Source: Pseudomonadota bacterium (GTDB taxonomy: Bacteria; Myxococcota_A; UBA796; SXON01). Taken from it: a stretch of DNA of 64,000 bases. The notes under the pieces are model-generated. The model ran no database searches. It saw only the letters and a list, made by a program, of their open reading frames with translations, and had not been told where the DNA came from. The DNA lies in NCBI GenBank assembly GCA_030684355.1, contig JAUXTN010000251.1:1-64000 (forward strand), read 5' to 3'. Below, piece by piece: positions 16,803 to 25,648 of this stretch; the stretch's first letter is position 1, and the number at the start of each line of letters is the position of its first letter. Made by a program: the position numbers and the translations under genes.

Positions 16803-18197
16803 CTACCGCAACAGCTCGCCCACGCGGGCCCGCGCGACGAACTCGCCCTTGCCCGTGCTCGACGCGACGCCCTTGTGCACGACGACCCGGCCGCGGCTGA
16901 TGACGGTCTCCGACCAGCCCTGGATCTCGTGGCCCTCGTAGGCCGAGTAGTCGACCTTCATGTGGTGGGTCTCGGGGTTGTGGATGCTGATCGTCTGCTT
17001 CTTCTCGGGGTCGAAGACGACGATGTCGGCGTCGCTCCCGACGGCGACCGTGCCCTTCTTGGGGAAGAGGCCGAACGTCTTCGCGGCGGAGGTCGACGTG
17101 AGCTCGACGAAGCGGTTGAGCGAGATGCGGCCCTTCACCACGCCGCCGTCGTACATGAGCGACATGCGGTTCTCGACGCCGGGGGCGCCGTTGGGGATCT
17201 TGGTGAAGCTCTCCCGGCCCATCTCCTTCTGGCCGCCGAAGCAGAACGGGCAGTGGTCGGTGGCGATCGCGGAGAGGTCGCCGAACTTGAGGCCCTGCCA
17301 CAAGGAGGCCTGGTTCCACTTCTCCCGCAGCGCCGGCGTCATGACCCACTTGGCACCCTCGAAGTCGGGGCGGTCGTAGATCGTCTGGTCGAGGAACAGG
17401 TACTGCGGGCAGGTCTCCGCCTGCACGTCCACCCCGCGGCTGCGGCCCATCTTGACCTGCTCCAGTGCGTCGTGACTGGAGAGATGCACGATGTAGAGGG
17501 GGACCTGCGCCACCTCCGCGATCGCGATGGCGCGATGCACGCCCTCGGCCTCCATCCGGGTGGGGCGGGTGAGGGCATGCCAGCGGGGCTCGACCTTGCC
17601 GTCCTCGATGGCCTCCTTGATGATCTCGTCGATCACGATGCCGTTCTCGGCGTGCATGTTGATGCGCGTGCCGTTGAGGCCGGCCTGCCGGAAGGTGCGG
17701 TAGAGCACGCCGTCATCGACGTAGAGCACGCCCGGGTAGGCCATGAAGAGCTTGTAGGAGGTGACGCCGGCGCGCGCGAGGGTCTCCATCTCGGGGAGGC
17801 GCTCCTTCGGCATGTCGGTGACGATCATGTGGAACGCGTAGTCGATGCTCGCCTTGTCCCGGGCCTTCTCGTGCCAGATGTCCAGGCCCTCGAGCGTGGA
17901 GCGCCCCTTCGTCTGGATCGCGAAGTCGACGATGGTGGTCGTGCCGCCGAAGGCCGCGGCGAGCGTGCCGCTCTCGAAGTCGTCGGCGGAGGTGGTGCCG
18001 CCGAAGGGCATGTCCATGTGCGTGTGCGGGTCGATGCCACCGGGGATGACGAGGCGGCCCGTGGCGTCGATCACGGTGTCGGCCGTCGCCTGCAGGTTCA
18101 CGCCGATCTGGGTGACCTTCTCGCCCTCGATGAGCACATCGGCGAAGTAGTCGTCGACCGCGGTGACGATCCGGCCGTTCTTGATGAGGATGGACAT
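16803..18197 (-). CDS. hydA: Dihydropyrimidinase (D-hydantoinase)
   Basis: 464 residues, typical length. It hydrolyses 5,6-dihydrouracil or dihydrothymine to N-carbamoyl-beta-amino acids, step two of reductive pyrimidine degradation. Binuclear-zinc amidohydrolase ligands are in place: His58 and His60 (IDPHTHMDMPF), the Lys149 expected to be carboxylated (SYKLFMAYPG), His182 (NMHAENG), a later His (YIVHLSS), and Asp in AIATDHCPF. A GGAG ribosome binding site precedes the ATG. It is divergent from the aminotransferase gene across 127 bases and convergent with the 16072 gene. The other pathway enzymes are within 15 kb, which makes the pyrimidine role secure relative to other hydantoinases. Confidence 0.93.
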   Translation of the reverse strand: MSILIKNGRIVTAVDDYFADVLIEGEKVTQIGVNLQATADTVIDATGRLVIPGGIDPHTHMDMPFGGTTSADDFESGTLAAAFGGTTTIVDFAIQTKGRSTLEGLDIWHEKARDKASIDYAFHMIVTDMPKERLPEMETLARAGVTSYKLFMAYPGVLYVDDGVLYRTFRQAGLNGTRINMHAENGIVIDEIIKEAIEDGKVEPRWHALTRPTRMEAEGVHRAIAIAEVAQVPLYIVHLSSHDALEQVKMGRSRGVDVQAETCPQYLFLDQTIYDRPDFEGAKWVMTPALREKWNQASLWQGLKFGDLSAIATDHCPFCFGGQKEMGRESFTKIPNGAPGVENRMSLMYDGGVVKGRISLNRFVELTSTSAAKTFGLFPKKGTVAVGSDADIVVFDPEKKQTISIHNPETHHMKVDYSAYEGHEIQGWSETVISRGRVVVHKGVASSTGKGEFVARARVGELLR

Positions 18198-18324
18198 GGG
18201 CGCTCCGTAGGTGGGAGCGGCAGTCTATCGGTTTCGGGCGTCGGGAAGGAAGAGGGCGTGGCGATCCACCGCCGCGGATCGGGCCGGGCTCCATGATAAT
18301 CTCCGCTCCCTTCGTGGAGCCCCG
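18198..18324. promoter_or_regulatory. Divergent promoter region between dihydropyrimidinase and aminotransferase genes
   Basis: 127 bases hold the control signals of both genes. A -10-like GATAAT (18295-18300) points toward the aminotransferase, whose ribosome binding site is GGAG at 18316-18319. On the other strand TAGACT is a weak -10 candidate for the dihydropyrimidinase gene. Neither has a convincing -35, so an activator-dependent shared promoter is possible. No clear operator palindrome was found. Confidence 0.35.
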
Positions 18325-19626
18325 ATGACCGGCGACGAGATCCGTCAGAAGCACCGCCAGTACCTGATGCCGGCGACCATCAACTACTACACCGAGCCGC
18401 TCGCGGTCGAGAGCGCCAAGGGCCTCACGATCAAGGACGCGGACGGGCGCGAGTACCTCGACTTCTTCGGGGGGATCCTCACGGTTTCGCTCTCGCACGC
18501 CAACGAGGACGTGAACGCCGCCGTGCGCGTGCAGCTCGACCGCCTCTCGCACATCTCGACGCTCTACCCGACCGCGCCGATGGTGCAGGTGGCCGAGGCG
18601 CTCGCCGGGATCATGCCGGGGGACGTGTCGCAGAGCTTCTTCACCGCGAGCGGCACCGAGGCCGACGAGATGGCCGTCATGCTCGCGATGACGCACACCG
18701 GGAAGAGCGAGATCATCGCGCTCCGCAACGGCTACTCGGGCCGCTCCGCGCTGGCGCAGTCGCTGATGGGGCACGCCAACTGGCGCATCCTCCCCCAACA
18801 GATCGCCGGCGTGAAGCACGCGGTGCAGCCCGACTGCTACCGCTGCCCGTTCAACCTGAAGTACCCGAGCTGCAACATCCAGTGCGCGCGGGACATCGAG
18901 AACCTGATCCAATACACGACGACCGGGCAGATCGCCGGCTTCCTGGCCGAGCCGGTGCAGGGCGTGGGCGGGTTCGTGGTGCCGCCGAAGGAGTACTTCG
19001 AGGTCGCCGTCGGCATCGTGCGGAAGTACGGCGGGCTCTTCATCGCGGACGAGGTGCAGACGGGCTTTGGCCGCACCGGCGACCATTGGTGGGGCTTCCA
19101 ACACTACGGGGTGCAACCCGACATCGTCACGATGGCCAAGGGCATCGCCAACGGGCTCCCGGCGGCCAACTGCATGACCACCCCCGAGATCGCGCGGTCG
19201 CTCCCGCGGCAGACCCTCTCGACGTTCGGCGGCAATCCGCTCGCGATGGCCGCGGCGAAGGCGACGCTCGAGGTCATGCAGCGCGAGGACATCCCGGCCC
19301 GCTCGGCGCGGCTCGGGGCGCGCCTGCGCGCGGGGCTCGAGGCGCTCCAGGCGCGCTTCCCGGCGAACATCGGCCAGGTGCGCGGGCTCGGCCTGATGCA
19401 GGCCATCGAGATCGTGGTGGACGAGACCGCGGGTGACCGCACCCCCGACGCCTCGCTCACCGCGCGGATCTTCGAGGCCGCGCGCGTCGAGGGCCTCATC
19501 ATCGGGAAGGGCGGGCGCTGGGGCAACGTGTTCCGCATCGCGCCGCCGATGCTCATCGACGAGGGCCAGATCGACGACGGCCTGGCGATGCTCGAGCGGG
19601 CGCTGGTGGCGGCGAAGGCTCGGTAG
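18325..19626 (+). CDS. Class III aminotransferase, AGXT2-like (beta-alanine/3-aminoisobutyrate:pyruvate type)
   Basis: 433 residues from the ATG at 18325, with GGAG 5 bases upstream. PLP fold type I: cofactor Asp242 in IADEVQTGFGRTG, Schiff-base Lys272 in TMAKGIANGLP, phosphate contact in TASGTEADEMA. A Cys-rich insert (CYRCPFNLKYPSCNIQC, about 172-188) is seen in this branch of omega-aminotransferases. The general look, including NPLAMAAAKATLEVM, is that of AGXT2, which uses beta-alanine or 3-aminoisobutyrate with pyruvate or glyoxylate. In this setting it would turn beta-alanine into malonate semialdehyde. The exact amino acceptor cannot be told from sequence. Confidence 0.88.
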   Translation: MTGDEIRQKHRQYLMPATINYYTEPLAVESAKGLTIKDADGREYLDFFGGILTVSLSHANEDVNAAVRVQLDRLSHISTLYPTAPMVQVAEALAGIMPGDVSQSFFTASGTEADEMAVMLAMTHTGKSEIIALRNGYSGRSALAQSLMGHANWRILPQQIAGVKHAVQPDCYRCPFNLKYPSCNIQCARDIENLIQYTTTGQIAGFLAEPVQGVGGFVVPPKEYFEVAVGIVRKYGGLFIADEVQTGFGRTGDHWWGFQHYGVQPDIVTMAKGIANGLPAANCMTTPEIARSLPRQTLSTFGGNPLAMAAAKATLEVMQREDIPARSARLGARLRAGLEALQARFPANIGQVRGLGLMQAIEIVVDETAGDRTPDASLTARIFEAARVEGLIIGKGGRWGNVFRIAPPMLIDEGQIDDGLAMLERALVAAKAR

Positions 19627-19644
19627 CCTACCGGGTCGCCGCCG

Positions 19645-19663
19645 GGGCGCGCGTTGTGCGCCC
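19645..19663. terminator. Small hairpin between convergent genes
   Basis: GGGCGC-GCGTTGT-GCGCCC in the 40-base gap between the aminotransferase stop (19626) and the SGNH hydrolase stop (19667). Six base pairs and no U run, so a weak candidate for termination in both directions. Confidence 0.4.
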
Positions 19664-19666
19664 TGG

Positions 19667-20740
19667 CTACCGCGCCGCGCCCAACGTGGCGGCGACCGCC
19701 TCGCCGATCAGCAGGTGCCCGTGGATGTTCGGGTGCACCTGGTCGGCGAAGTGTCCGATCGTGCCGCCGTGCGCGAGGAACCAGGCGGGGGCGTCGACGT
19801 AGGGGCCGCCGAGCTCCGCGGCGACGGTGCGCATGGCCTCGCGGTACTCGCGGACATCGTCGGGAGGGCCGGCGGGGTCGAAGTCGACCGGGGCGGGGAG
19901 CGCGAGGAACGCCGGACGGGCGCCGAGCTTCTCCGCCTCGGCGGCGAGGGCGCGCAGGTTGGTCACGTAGTCGCGGAGGAGCACCCGGGAGCGGCCGTCG
20001 GGGTCCTTCCCGCCGACGTCACCCTCCATCGACGCGATCCAGCCCACCTTCTGGCGGAGGAGGTAGGGGGCGAGGAGCGTGCGCGCGACGCGGTAGGTGG
20101 CGAACGCCGCGAGCGGTCCCTTCACTCGGGCGACCGCCCCGGACGTGGACGGCCGCTCGAACCCGTTGTCCTTGTAGACGTCGCTCCAGAGGTTGCCGAC
20201 GAGCACCCAGGTGGGCTCGATGCCGGCGCCCTTGTCGCGCAGCCGCGCGAGCGATTGGGTGGAGTCGTGCCCGGGGACCCCCCCGATGACACCGCGCACG
20301 GGGACGCCCCACCGGGTGGTGAGGCGCGCCGCCGCGACCGAGGAGAACACCTGCGACTCGGGGACGCCGTCGCCGAAGATGGTGGAGTCGCCCAAGGTGA
20401 GGATGCGCTCCTCGGCGGGCGGGCGCGGCGCGAGGTCGGGGCCGCGCAGGCCGAGGGTGTTGATGCGGCAGGGCACGCTGCCGGACATCACGATGCGGTC
20501 GGCGGGGAGGCCCCAGCCGGTGGCGTCGTCGTGGACCATCGGGAGGCCCCCGAGGGTGTCGCGGACGCGCGCGGCCTGGTCGAGGAACGCGCCGGCCTGG
20601 CCCGGGCGGGGCAGGGGGAGCGTTCGCTCGGGCGGCACCAGGCCCGGCTCGACGCGCCAGGCAACCCCCTCGACGAGCGCGAACAGCGCCGCCGTGACGA
20701 GCGACGCGTAGAGGAGCTTCCGGCCCGGCGAGAGACGCAT
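19667..20740 (-). CDS. Membrane-anchored SGNH/GDSL-type hydrolase
   Basis: 357 residues. One N-terminal transmembrane helix (about 9-28, LLYASLVTAALFALVEGVAW) anchors an extracytoplasmic domain. The SGNH blocks are recognisable: nucleophile Ser in LTLGDSTIFGDG (about 118), a Gly/Asn block VLVGNLWSDVY (about 185), and the Asp-His pair in HFADQVHPNIHG (about 329-332). Such enzymes are esterases or O-acetyl transferases/deacetylases of glycans and lipids. NTLGLRGPDL before the Ser is the usual SGNH N-terminal motif of secreted envelope members. It has no obvious partner among its neighbours. Substrate unknown. Confidence 0.75.
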   Translation of the reverse strand: MRLSPGRKLLYASLVTAALFALVEGVAWRVEPGLVPPERTLPLPRPGQAGAFLDQAARVRDTLGGLPMVHDDATGWGLPADRIVMSGSVPCRINTLGLRGPDLAPRPPAEERILTLGDSTIFGDGVPESQVFSSVAAARLTTRWGVPVRGVIGGVPGHDSTQSLARLRDKGAGIEPTWVLVGNLWSDVYKDNGFERPSTSGAVARVKGPLAAFATYRVARTLLAPYLLRQKVGWIASMEGDVGGKDPDGRSRVLLRDYVTNLRALAAEAEKLGARPAFLALPAPVDFDPAGPPDDVREYREAMRTVAAELGGPYVDAPAWFLAHGGTIGHFADQVHPNIHGHLLIGEAVAATLGAAR

Positions 20741-20790
20741 GGGGCCGGGAGCCTACCGCATCGCGGCCGCGCGAGGGGCCACCGCGCCGA

Positions 20791-21429
20791 CTACTGGGTC
20801 CCGGTGGGGGGGCTCGCCTCGATGAGCGCGATGGCGTCCACCACCTGTTGGAGCGAGGTCGCGACGGCGTCCGTCTGCTTGAGCAGGGGCTGGTCGAGGA
20901 TGATGAGGTCCACCTGCTCCTTCATCGCCCGGGTTCGCGGCCCGAAGTCCGCGAGGTTCCGCGCCGTCGCGAGGGCGTCGAGCGCCGAGATGGTCTCGCG
21001 GAGCGCCGCCTGTGTCATCTCCGCGTGCTGCAGCGACGTTGGGTCGGACCCCTCGATCTGGTCGGCGGTGGCGCGGATCCGGGCCACGTTGGGCGCCACG
21101 GACGCCCCACCCTGCATCTCGTCGAGCGCGTCGGCCACGCCCCGCAGGGACGCGACCACGTCCTCGTGCCGCAGGTCCGTGGAGCCACGGATGTTCTGCA
21201 CCATCGTGCCGAGCCGCTCCACCGCGGCGGTCGCCCCGGGCTGCGGCTGCGCGGGCTCCTGCGGCGCCTGGGGCGTGTTCTGGCCGAACTCCTCCCACCC
21301 CGCGGGCGGCTCGCCCGGCTGCGGTTGTTGGCTCGGGTAGCTCTCGGCCGGCGCCTCGTAGGTCTGCGCGCCCTTACAACCAAATCCGAGCATCAAGAGT
21401 GGCAAAGCCACGATCCACTGCTTCGTCAT
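20791..21429 (-). CDS. Lipoprotein with helical domain, paralogue of the gene at 21524
   Basis: 212 residues from the ATG at 21429, which gives a standard lipoprotein signal (MLGFGC, Cys 18); a GTG four codons earlier is the alternative. A Pro/Gln/Glu-rich linker (about 19-70) is followed by a predicted all-helical region with few aromatic residues (about 75-205). Architecture matches the next minus-strand gene: same signal style (W.VA.PLML), Gln/Pro linker, helical domain of similar length, and residues placed alike near the end (LLKQTDAV / FTQQKDAF). No family recognised. A role in envelope or periplasmic structure is a guess. Confidence 0.7.
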   Translation of the reverse strand: MTKQWIVALPLLMLGFGCKGAQTYEAPAESYPSQQPQPGEPPAGWEEFGQNTPQAPQEPAQPQPGATAAVERLGTMVQNIRGSTDLRHEDVVASLRGVADALDEMQGGASVAPNVARIRATADQIEGSDPTSLQHAEMTQAALRETISALDALATARNLADFGPRTRAMKEQVDLIILDQPLLKQTDAVATSLQQVVDAIALIEASPPTGTQ

Positions 21430-21453
21430 TCCCTTCCCCACGTTCGTCTCCCA

Positions 21454-21481
21454 AACGTAGGCCCAGGCAGCCCCCAGGCAA
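21454..21481 (-). promoter_or_regulatory. Candidate promoter for the lipoprotein gene at 20791
   Basis: On the minus strand TTGCCT (21481-21476), 16-base spacer, TACGTT (21459-21454), 25 bases before the ATG at 21429. The neighbouring paralogue has a similar TTGCCC/TAGCTA pair at 22262-22235. Confidence 0.4.
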
Positions 21482-21523
21482 GCCGAGGCCCGGCGCAGGC
21501 ACGCGCCCCGCCGAGCCCCGCCC

Positions 21524-22210
21524 TTACCGGGTGCCGGGCTCCTGGCGCGGCGAGCTGACCTGGACCAGCATGCCGGAGATGCGGTCCATGGCGTTCACGA
21601 AGGCGTCCTTCTGTTGGGTGAAGGGCTGCTCCGGGTTGATCTGCTCGAGCTGGCTCCGCAGGCCCTCGATGCCCTCGGTATCGGTGAGGCCCTGGTCCTT
21701 CTCGTACGCCTCCAGCGCGTCCACGCCCTCCATCAGCGCCCGCTGGGCCCAGCGCGTGTGCATGTTGGAGGTCGCGCCGGCGGCCTCGATGCGGTCGGCG
21801 TACGAGTCGATGCGGGACACCGCGTCCGTGACCTTCGCGTTGTCGGCCGGGAGCGCCTGGAACGCGTCCGACAGGTTGCGCAGGGCCTGGGAGAGGTCGG
21901 TGTATTCGACCGTGCTGGCGGAGCGCAGCTGCTGGACGTACTGGTTGAAGTTCTGCACCGCCTGGGGCGCGTCGGCGAGGTTGCGCCCGCCGCGACCCTG
22001 CTGCCCGAGTTGGCCCTCGCGCTCGCCCATCTGCCCGTCGGTGCCAGGCTGCCCCTCGGTACCTGGCCCGTAGGTGCCCGGACGTCCGTCGGTGCCCGGT
22101 TCGCCCGGCTGCTGATATTCCGGTTGCTGTTCGTTCTCGAACGCGCCCGGTGACTTCTGACACGCCACCAGCATGAGCGGGATCGCGTAGACCCATCCCC
22201 TCTTCGACAT
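21524..22210 (-). CDS. Lipoprotein with Gly/Pro-rich linker and helical domain
   Basis: 228 residues. The ATG at 22210 has an excellent ribosome binding site (GGGAGGAATTC). The lipobox MLVAC puts the lipidated Cys at 17. A collagen-like Gly/Pro/Thr/Gln-rich linker (repeats of PGTDG, PGTYG, TEGQPGTDG, about 35-75) leads to a charged helical domain (about 80-215) with heptad-like spacing. It is a paralogue of the gene at 20791 (94 bases downstream), each with its own promoter candidate. No known family recognised. The linker suggests the helical domain is held away from the membrane. Confidence 0.75.
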   Translation of the reverse strand: MSKRGWVYAIPLMLVACQKSPGAFENEQQPEYQQPGEPGTDGRPGTYGPGTEGQPGTDGQMGEREGQLGQQGRGGRNLADAPQAVQNFNQYVQQLRSASTVEYTDLSQALRNLSDAFQALPADNAKVTDAVSRIDSYADRIEAAGATSNMHTRWAQRALMEGVDALEAYEKDQGLTDTEGIEGLRSQLEQINPEQPFTQQKDAFVNAMDRISGMLVQVSSPRQEPGTR

Positions 22211-22234
22211 GAATTCCTCCCAATGTCCCTGTAG

Positions 22235-22262
22235 TAGCTAGCCCATTTGGTCAGAGGGGCAA
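22235..22262 (-). promoter_or_regulatory. Candidate promoter for the lipoprotein gene at 21524
   Basis: Minus strand TTGCCC (22262-22257), 16-base spacer, TAGCTA (22240-22235), about 25 bases upstream of the ATG. A by-eye match. An overlapping TACTAC could serve as an alternative -10. Confidence 0.4.
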
Positions 22263-22293
22263 GCCACTCCGGGCGCGCTCGGCGGCGGGGCCC

Positions 22294-23652
22294 TTGTCGT
22301 GGCGGCGATGGGACCCCAAGCTTGTCTGTGTCATGGGGGTCATCGTGTCCGTCCTACTCCTGTTGTCCCTCGGCTGTGTGCCCGAGCCCCCTCCTCCCAC
22401 GACCGTAAAGGACCCCGTGGTGGTTCCCGAGGGGCATCCCGCCATCAGCCTGGTCTTCCCCGAGAGCGGCGCGGGCACCTACGATGGGTCCATCGACCTC
22501 CAGTGGACGGTGACCGACCTGACGCTCGACGTCGAGGGGATGGGCGGGGAGCCCGTCCCCGGCGAGGGCCACGTCCACGTCTACGTCGACGACGTGCTGG
22601 CCGAGGAGACCGCGAGCAACGGCGCCCGCGTCACCGGGCTCTCCGCCGGGCCCCACACCGTGGTGGTGCGGCTCGCGGGCAACGACCACGAGGAGCTCGA
22701 CGTGCGCGACAGCGTCGAGATCGTGGCCGCCTTCCCCTCGCTCTCGATCGTGAGCCCGCCCGACGGCGGCACGCTCGCCTCGAGCAGCACCCCGCTCGGC
22801 CTCGTCATCGACGGCTTCACGCTCGTCGACGGCGCGACCGAGAACGTCTTCGCGCAGGGGCGCTTCACCATCTCGATCGACGGGGAGCTGCGCGACTGGG
22901 GCGCGGACCCGATCGCGGCGGCGGCGACGGGCCTCACCGAGGGGCCGCACACCGTCCGGGTCGAGCTCGTCACCAACGACGGCCAACCCCTGGAGACGCC
23001 GGTCTACGCCGAGCGCCGCGTGGTGGTGCTCCCCGGCGCTCGCGGGGTGTACTTCGACCGCGCGGCGTTCGCGGAGCCGTACGACTCCGCCACGCTCCCG
23101 GTCTCCCTCACCACGACGGCGTTCACCCTGGTGGACGGGGACGACACGCTCCTGCCGGTGGACGGCCAGGGGCACTTCCATTGGTACATGGACGGGCTCT
23201 GGCTCGACCGGGGCATCCAGACCTCGCAGCTCCTGCAGAACATGGCCCCCGGGCCGCACCTCTTCGAGGTCCGCCTCGTCTCGAACGACGGCTTCGAGCT
23301 GCCCATCGCCGACCGCCTCCGCCTCACCATCGCGGAGGACCGCCCGGACGCCGTCATCTCCTACCCGGGCGACGACTGGCGCATGGGGCCCGACTTCAAC
23401 CTCTCGTTCAGCGCGGAGAACTTCACCTTCGACGCCGCGGCCATGGACGGCGCGAACGCGCCGCACGTGGGGCACGCGCAAGTGTGGCTCGACGGTGTGT
23501 TGGTGCACGAGACGACCTCCGGCATCGCGGCCCTCACGGCGCTGCCCGTCGGCACCCACGTCGTGCGCGTCCAGCTCGCGAACAACGACCGCACGCCGGT
23601 CTCCCCGGCGGTCTACCAGGAGATCGCCGTGATCGTGGATCCCACGCTCTAA
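22294..23652 (+). CDS. Lipoprotein of four repeated beta-sandwich-like modules
   Basis: 452 residues from a TTG that gives Arg/Lys before a hydrophobic core and a lipobox (LLSLGC, Cys 28); the ATG at 22333 is an alternative. After a Pro/Thr linker, four modules of roughly 95-105 residues follow. Each has a hydrophobic opening strand, a 'GxGxxxxxxDG' block (GEGHVHVYVDD, AQGRFTISIDG, GQGHFHWYMDG, HVGHAQVWLDG) and a 'GpHxxxVxLxxND' block (GPHTVVVRLAGND, GPHTVRVELVTND, GPHLFEVRLVSND, GTHVVRVQLANND). Modules 1 and 3 carry His-X-His that could bind metal. No precise family recognised. It is followed 70 bases later by the GT39-like gene. Confidence 0.8.
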   Translation: MSWRRWDPKLVCVMGVIVSVLLLLSLGCVPEPPPPTTVKDPVVVPEGHPAISLVFPESGAGTYDGSIDLQWTVTDLTLDVEGMGGEPVPGEGHVHVYVDDVLAEETASNGARVTGLSAGPHTVVVRLAGNDHEELDVRDSVEIVAAFPSLSIVSPPDGGTLASSSTPLGLVIDGFTLVDGATENVFAQGRFTISIDGELRDWGADPIAAAATGLTEGPHTVRVELVTNDGQPLETPVYAERRVVVLPGARGVYFDRAAFAEPYDSATLPVSLTTTAFTLVDGDDTLLPVDGQGHFHWYMDGLWLDRGIQTSQLLQNMAPGPHLFEVRLVSNDGFELPIADRLRLTIAEDRPDAVISYPGDDWRMGPDFNLSFSAENFTFDAAAMDGANAPHVGHAQVWLDGVLVHETTSGIAALTALPVGTHVVRVQLANNDRTPVSPAVYQEIAVIVDPTL

Positions 23653-23722
23653 GGGGTGGACGGCGCGCGACACCGGGTGCGGGCCCCCACGGTGCACCGC
23701 TTCCGGTAGCATCCGCCGCCCG

Positions 23723-25648
23723 ATGGCGACGATCCCGCTCGAACCCAGACCGGTCGCGTCCGTGGCGCCCCGCGCCCCACGGCGTGGCGGGGCCATCGTG
23801 GACCTCCTGCTCCCGGTCGGGGCGGCGGTTGTCACGACCGGGTGGCACGTCCGCTGGCTTGGGCGGGACGACGCCTTGCCCGTGGGGGACGCCGCGGGGC
23901 ACCTCATCAACGTCATGCGGCACGTCGCGTGGCTCGACGGGGAGCGGCTCCCGACGGAGGCCTTCCCACCGGGGGTCTACGTGGTCGGCGCCGCGCTGGT
24001 CCGCCTCTTCGGGCGCGACCTCGATGTCGCCACGGCCAGCGTGGCGCTGTTCGCGGGGCTGCTCGCGGCCGCGCTCGCGTTCATCGGGCAGCGCGCCTCG
24101 GGGCGGCTCGCCGGCGCGCTCCTCCCGATGCTCGCGCTGACCTCGCCGATCCTGGCCACGTACGGGCGGGTGCTCCTGCTCGACCTGCCGATGACCGCGC
24201 TGGTCGTGTGGATCTGGGCGCTCACCTGGGCCTCGCGTGGCTTCCGGGTGCCCGCCCCGACCGTGCTCGTGGGCGTGGCGCTCGGGGTCGGCGCGCTGGT
24301 GAAGTACACGCTGTTCCCCTGGGTGCTCCCGGCGCTCCTCTTCGCGGGGATCGCCATGGTGCTGCGCTCGCCGGCGTCGCTCCTGCCGCTCGCCGTGGCG
24401 GCCGCGCCGATCTACGCGGTGGGGGTCACGCTCTGGGAGCGCGCCGACGGGACCCGCGCGACCGCCAGCGGTGTCGGCCTCCTGCTCGGAAACCTGGGTG
24501 GCGCCGCCGCGATCCTGGCGGGGACGCTCGCCTTGGAGGCCCTCCGTGGCCCCCGCGCGCGCCCTCGGCATCGCGCGGGCCTCGTAGACGGCGCGTGGCT
24601 CGGCCTGGCGATGCTCGCGGCCGTGGCGATCGTGACCCCGTGGTTCCTCCAGGCGATGCCGTTGGTCGCCGAGAAGGTGCTCCGCGAGGCCGTGACGGAG
24701 GTGCGGACGAGCCCGGTGAGGGACGCCGTCAAGTTCGCGGTGGCGCTCGTCGTGGTGAGCTGGCCGAAGGCGTGGTGGGCGTTCCAGGTCGCGTTCGTGG
24801 TCGAGGCCGTGGCGCTCGGCATGGCCCTGGGGGCGTGGCGCGCGCGAGCCGCGGTTCCGCCGGCCACCCCGCCGGCCGGGGCCTCCGCGCAGCCCGGGTT
24901 CCGCCTCGGCCCGAGTCCCCTCGTCATGGTCTGCTGCCTCTTCGGCGCGTGGGTCACCGTGCGGACGCTCCCCGTGGACGCCCGGTACCAGCTCCCGCTC
25001 GTCGCCGGCGCCGCCATCGTGCTCGGCCTCGCGGCGTGCCGCTTCCACCACACCCGCCTCGTGCTGGCGCCGCTCGTGGCGCTCACCGTCTGCGCGCAGC
25101 TCCTGGCCGCGGAGGGGCACCTCCCGGCGCGCACCCTGGTGGTCGACCTGGAGCGCTTCGACGTCCGCGCGGCGCTCTCGCCCGCGCCGTGGCGTTGGCA
25201 CGTGCCACCTCCGCCGCACGCCGACCCGCTCGCCGCGGCGCTCGACGGGCTCGCGGCGGTGACCGCTACCATCGAGACGCCTCTGGGTCGCGAGCACGTG
25301 CTGATCGCGACGCCGGCGTTCGGCGTGGCGCGGAGCATCGGCCTCGAGGCGCGGGGGCTCGGCGCCACCGCGATGCTGCACGGCCTGCCCGAGTGCCACC
25401 TCGTGTATTGGGAGGGCGGGGCGCCGCCTGCCAGGGGCGCGCAGGCGACGGTGTTGGTCGTGGCGGCGCTGCTCCCGGGCGAGCTTGCCCAGTCGCTGGC
25501 GGCGGTGCCCGTGGTGCCCGGCGACCCGCTGCTGACGCTCGACACCGCGGGGCGCGCGCTCCGGCTCTACCGCCTCGATCCCAGCGCCATCCCGGCGCCG
25601 ACCGCCCAGGTGACAGTCGCGCCGGATTTTGGCACCCTGCCGCCATGA
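23723..25648 (+). CDS. GT39/ArnT-like integral membrane glycosyltransferase
   Basis: 641 residues with about ten or more hydrophobic helices. The N-terminal layout fits GT-C dolichyl/undecaprenyl-phosphate sugar transferases: a first helix, then a periplasmic loop with acidic residues (WLGRDDALPVGDAAGHL, about 45-60) and PPGVYVVGAALVRLFG. The C-terminal third (about 480-640) is a soluble, extracytoplasmic-type domain. The family moves a sugar from a polyprenyl-phosphate carrier to lipid A, proteins or glycans. The stop overlaps the ATG of the next gene by 4 bases (ATGA), so the two are translationally coupled. Acceptor unknown. A TAGCAT before the start is a weak -10 candidate. Confidence 0.75.
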   Translation: MATIPLEPRPVASVAPRAPRRGGAIVDLLLPVGAAVVTTGWHVRWLGRDDALPVGDAAGHLINVMRHVAWLDGERLPTEAFPPGVYVVGAALVRLFGRDLDVATASVALFAGLLAAALAFIGQRASGRLAGALLPMLALTSPILATYGRVLLLDLPMTALVVWIWALTWASRGFRVPAPTVLVGVALGVGALVKYTLFPWVLPALLFAGIAMVLRSPASLLPLAVAAAPIYAVGVTLWERADGTRATASGVGLLLGNLGGAAAILAGTLALEALRGPRARPRHRAGLVDGAWLGLAMLAAVAIVTPWFLQAMPLVAEKVLREAVTEVRTSPVRDAVKFAVALVVVSWPKAWWAFQVAFVVEAVALGMALGAWRARAAVPPATPPAGASAQPGFRLGPSPLVMVCCLFGAWVTVRTLPVDARYQLPLVAGAAIVLGLAACRFHHTRLVLAPLVALTVCAQLLAAEGHLPARTLVVDLERFDVRAALSPAPWRWHVPPPPHADPLAAALDGLAAVTATIETPLGREHVLIATPAFGVARSIGLEARGLGATAMLHGLPECHLVYWEGGAPPARGAQATVLVVAALLPGELAQSLAAVPVVPGDPLLTLDTAGRALRLYRLDPSAIPAPTAQVTVAPDFGTLPP

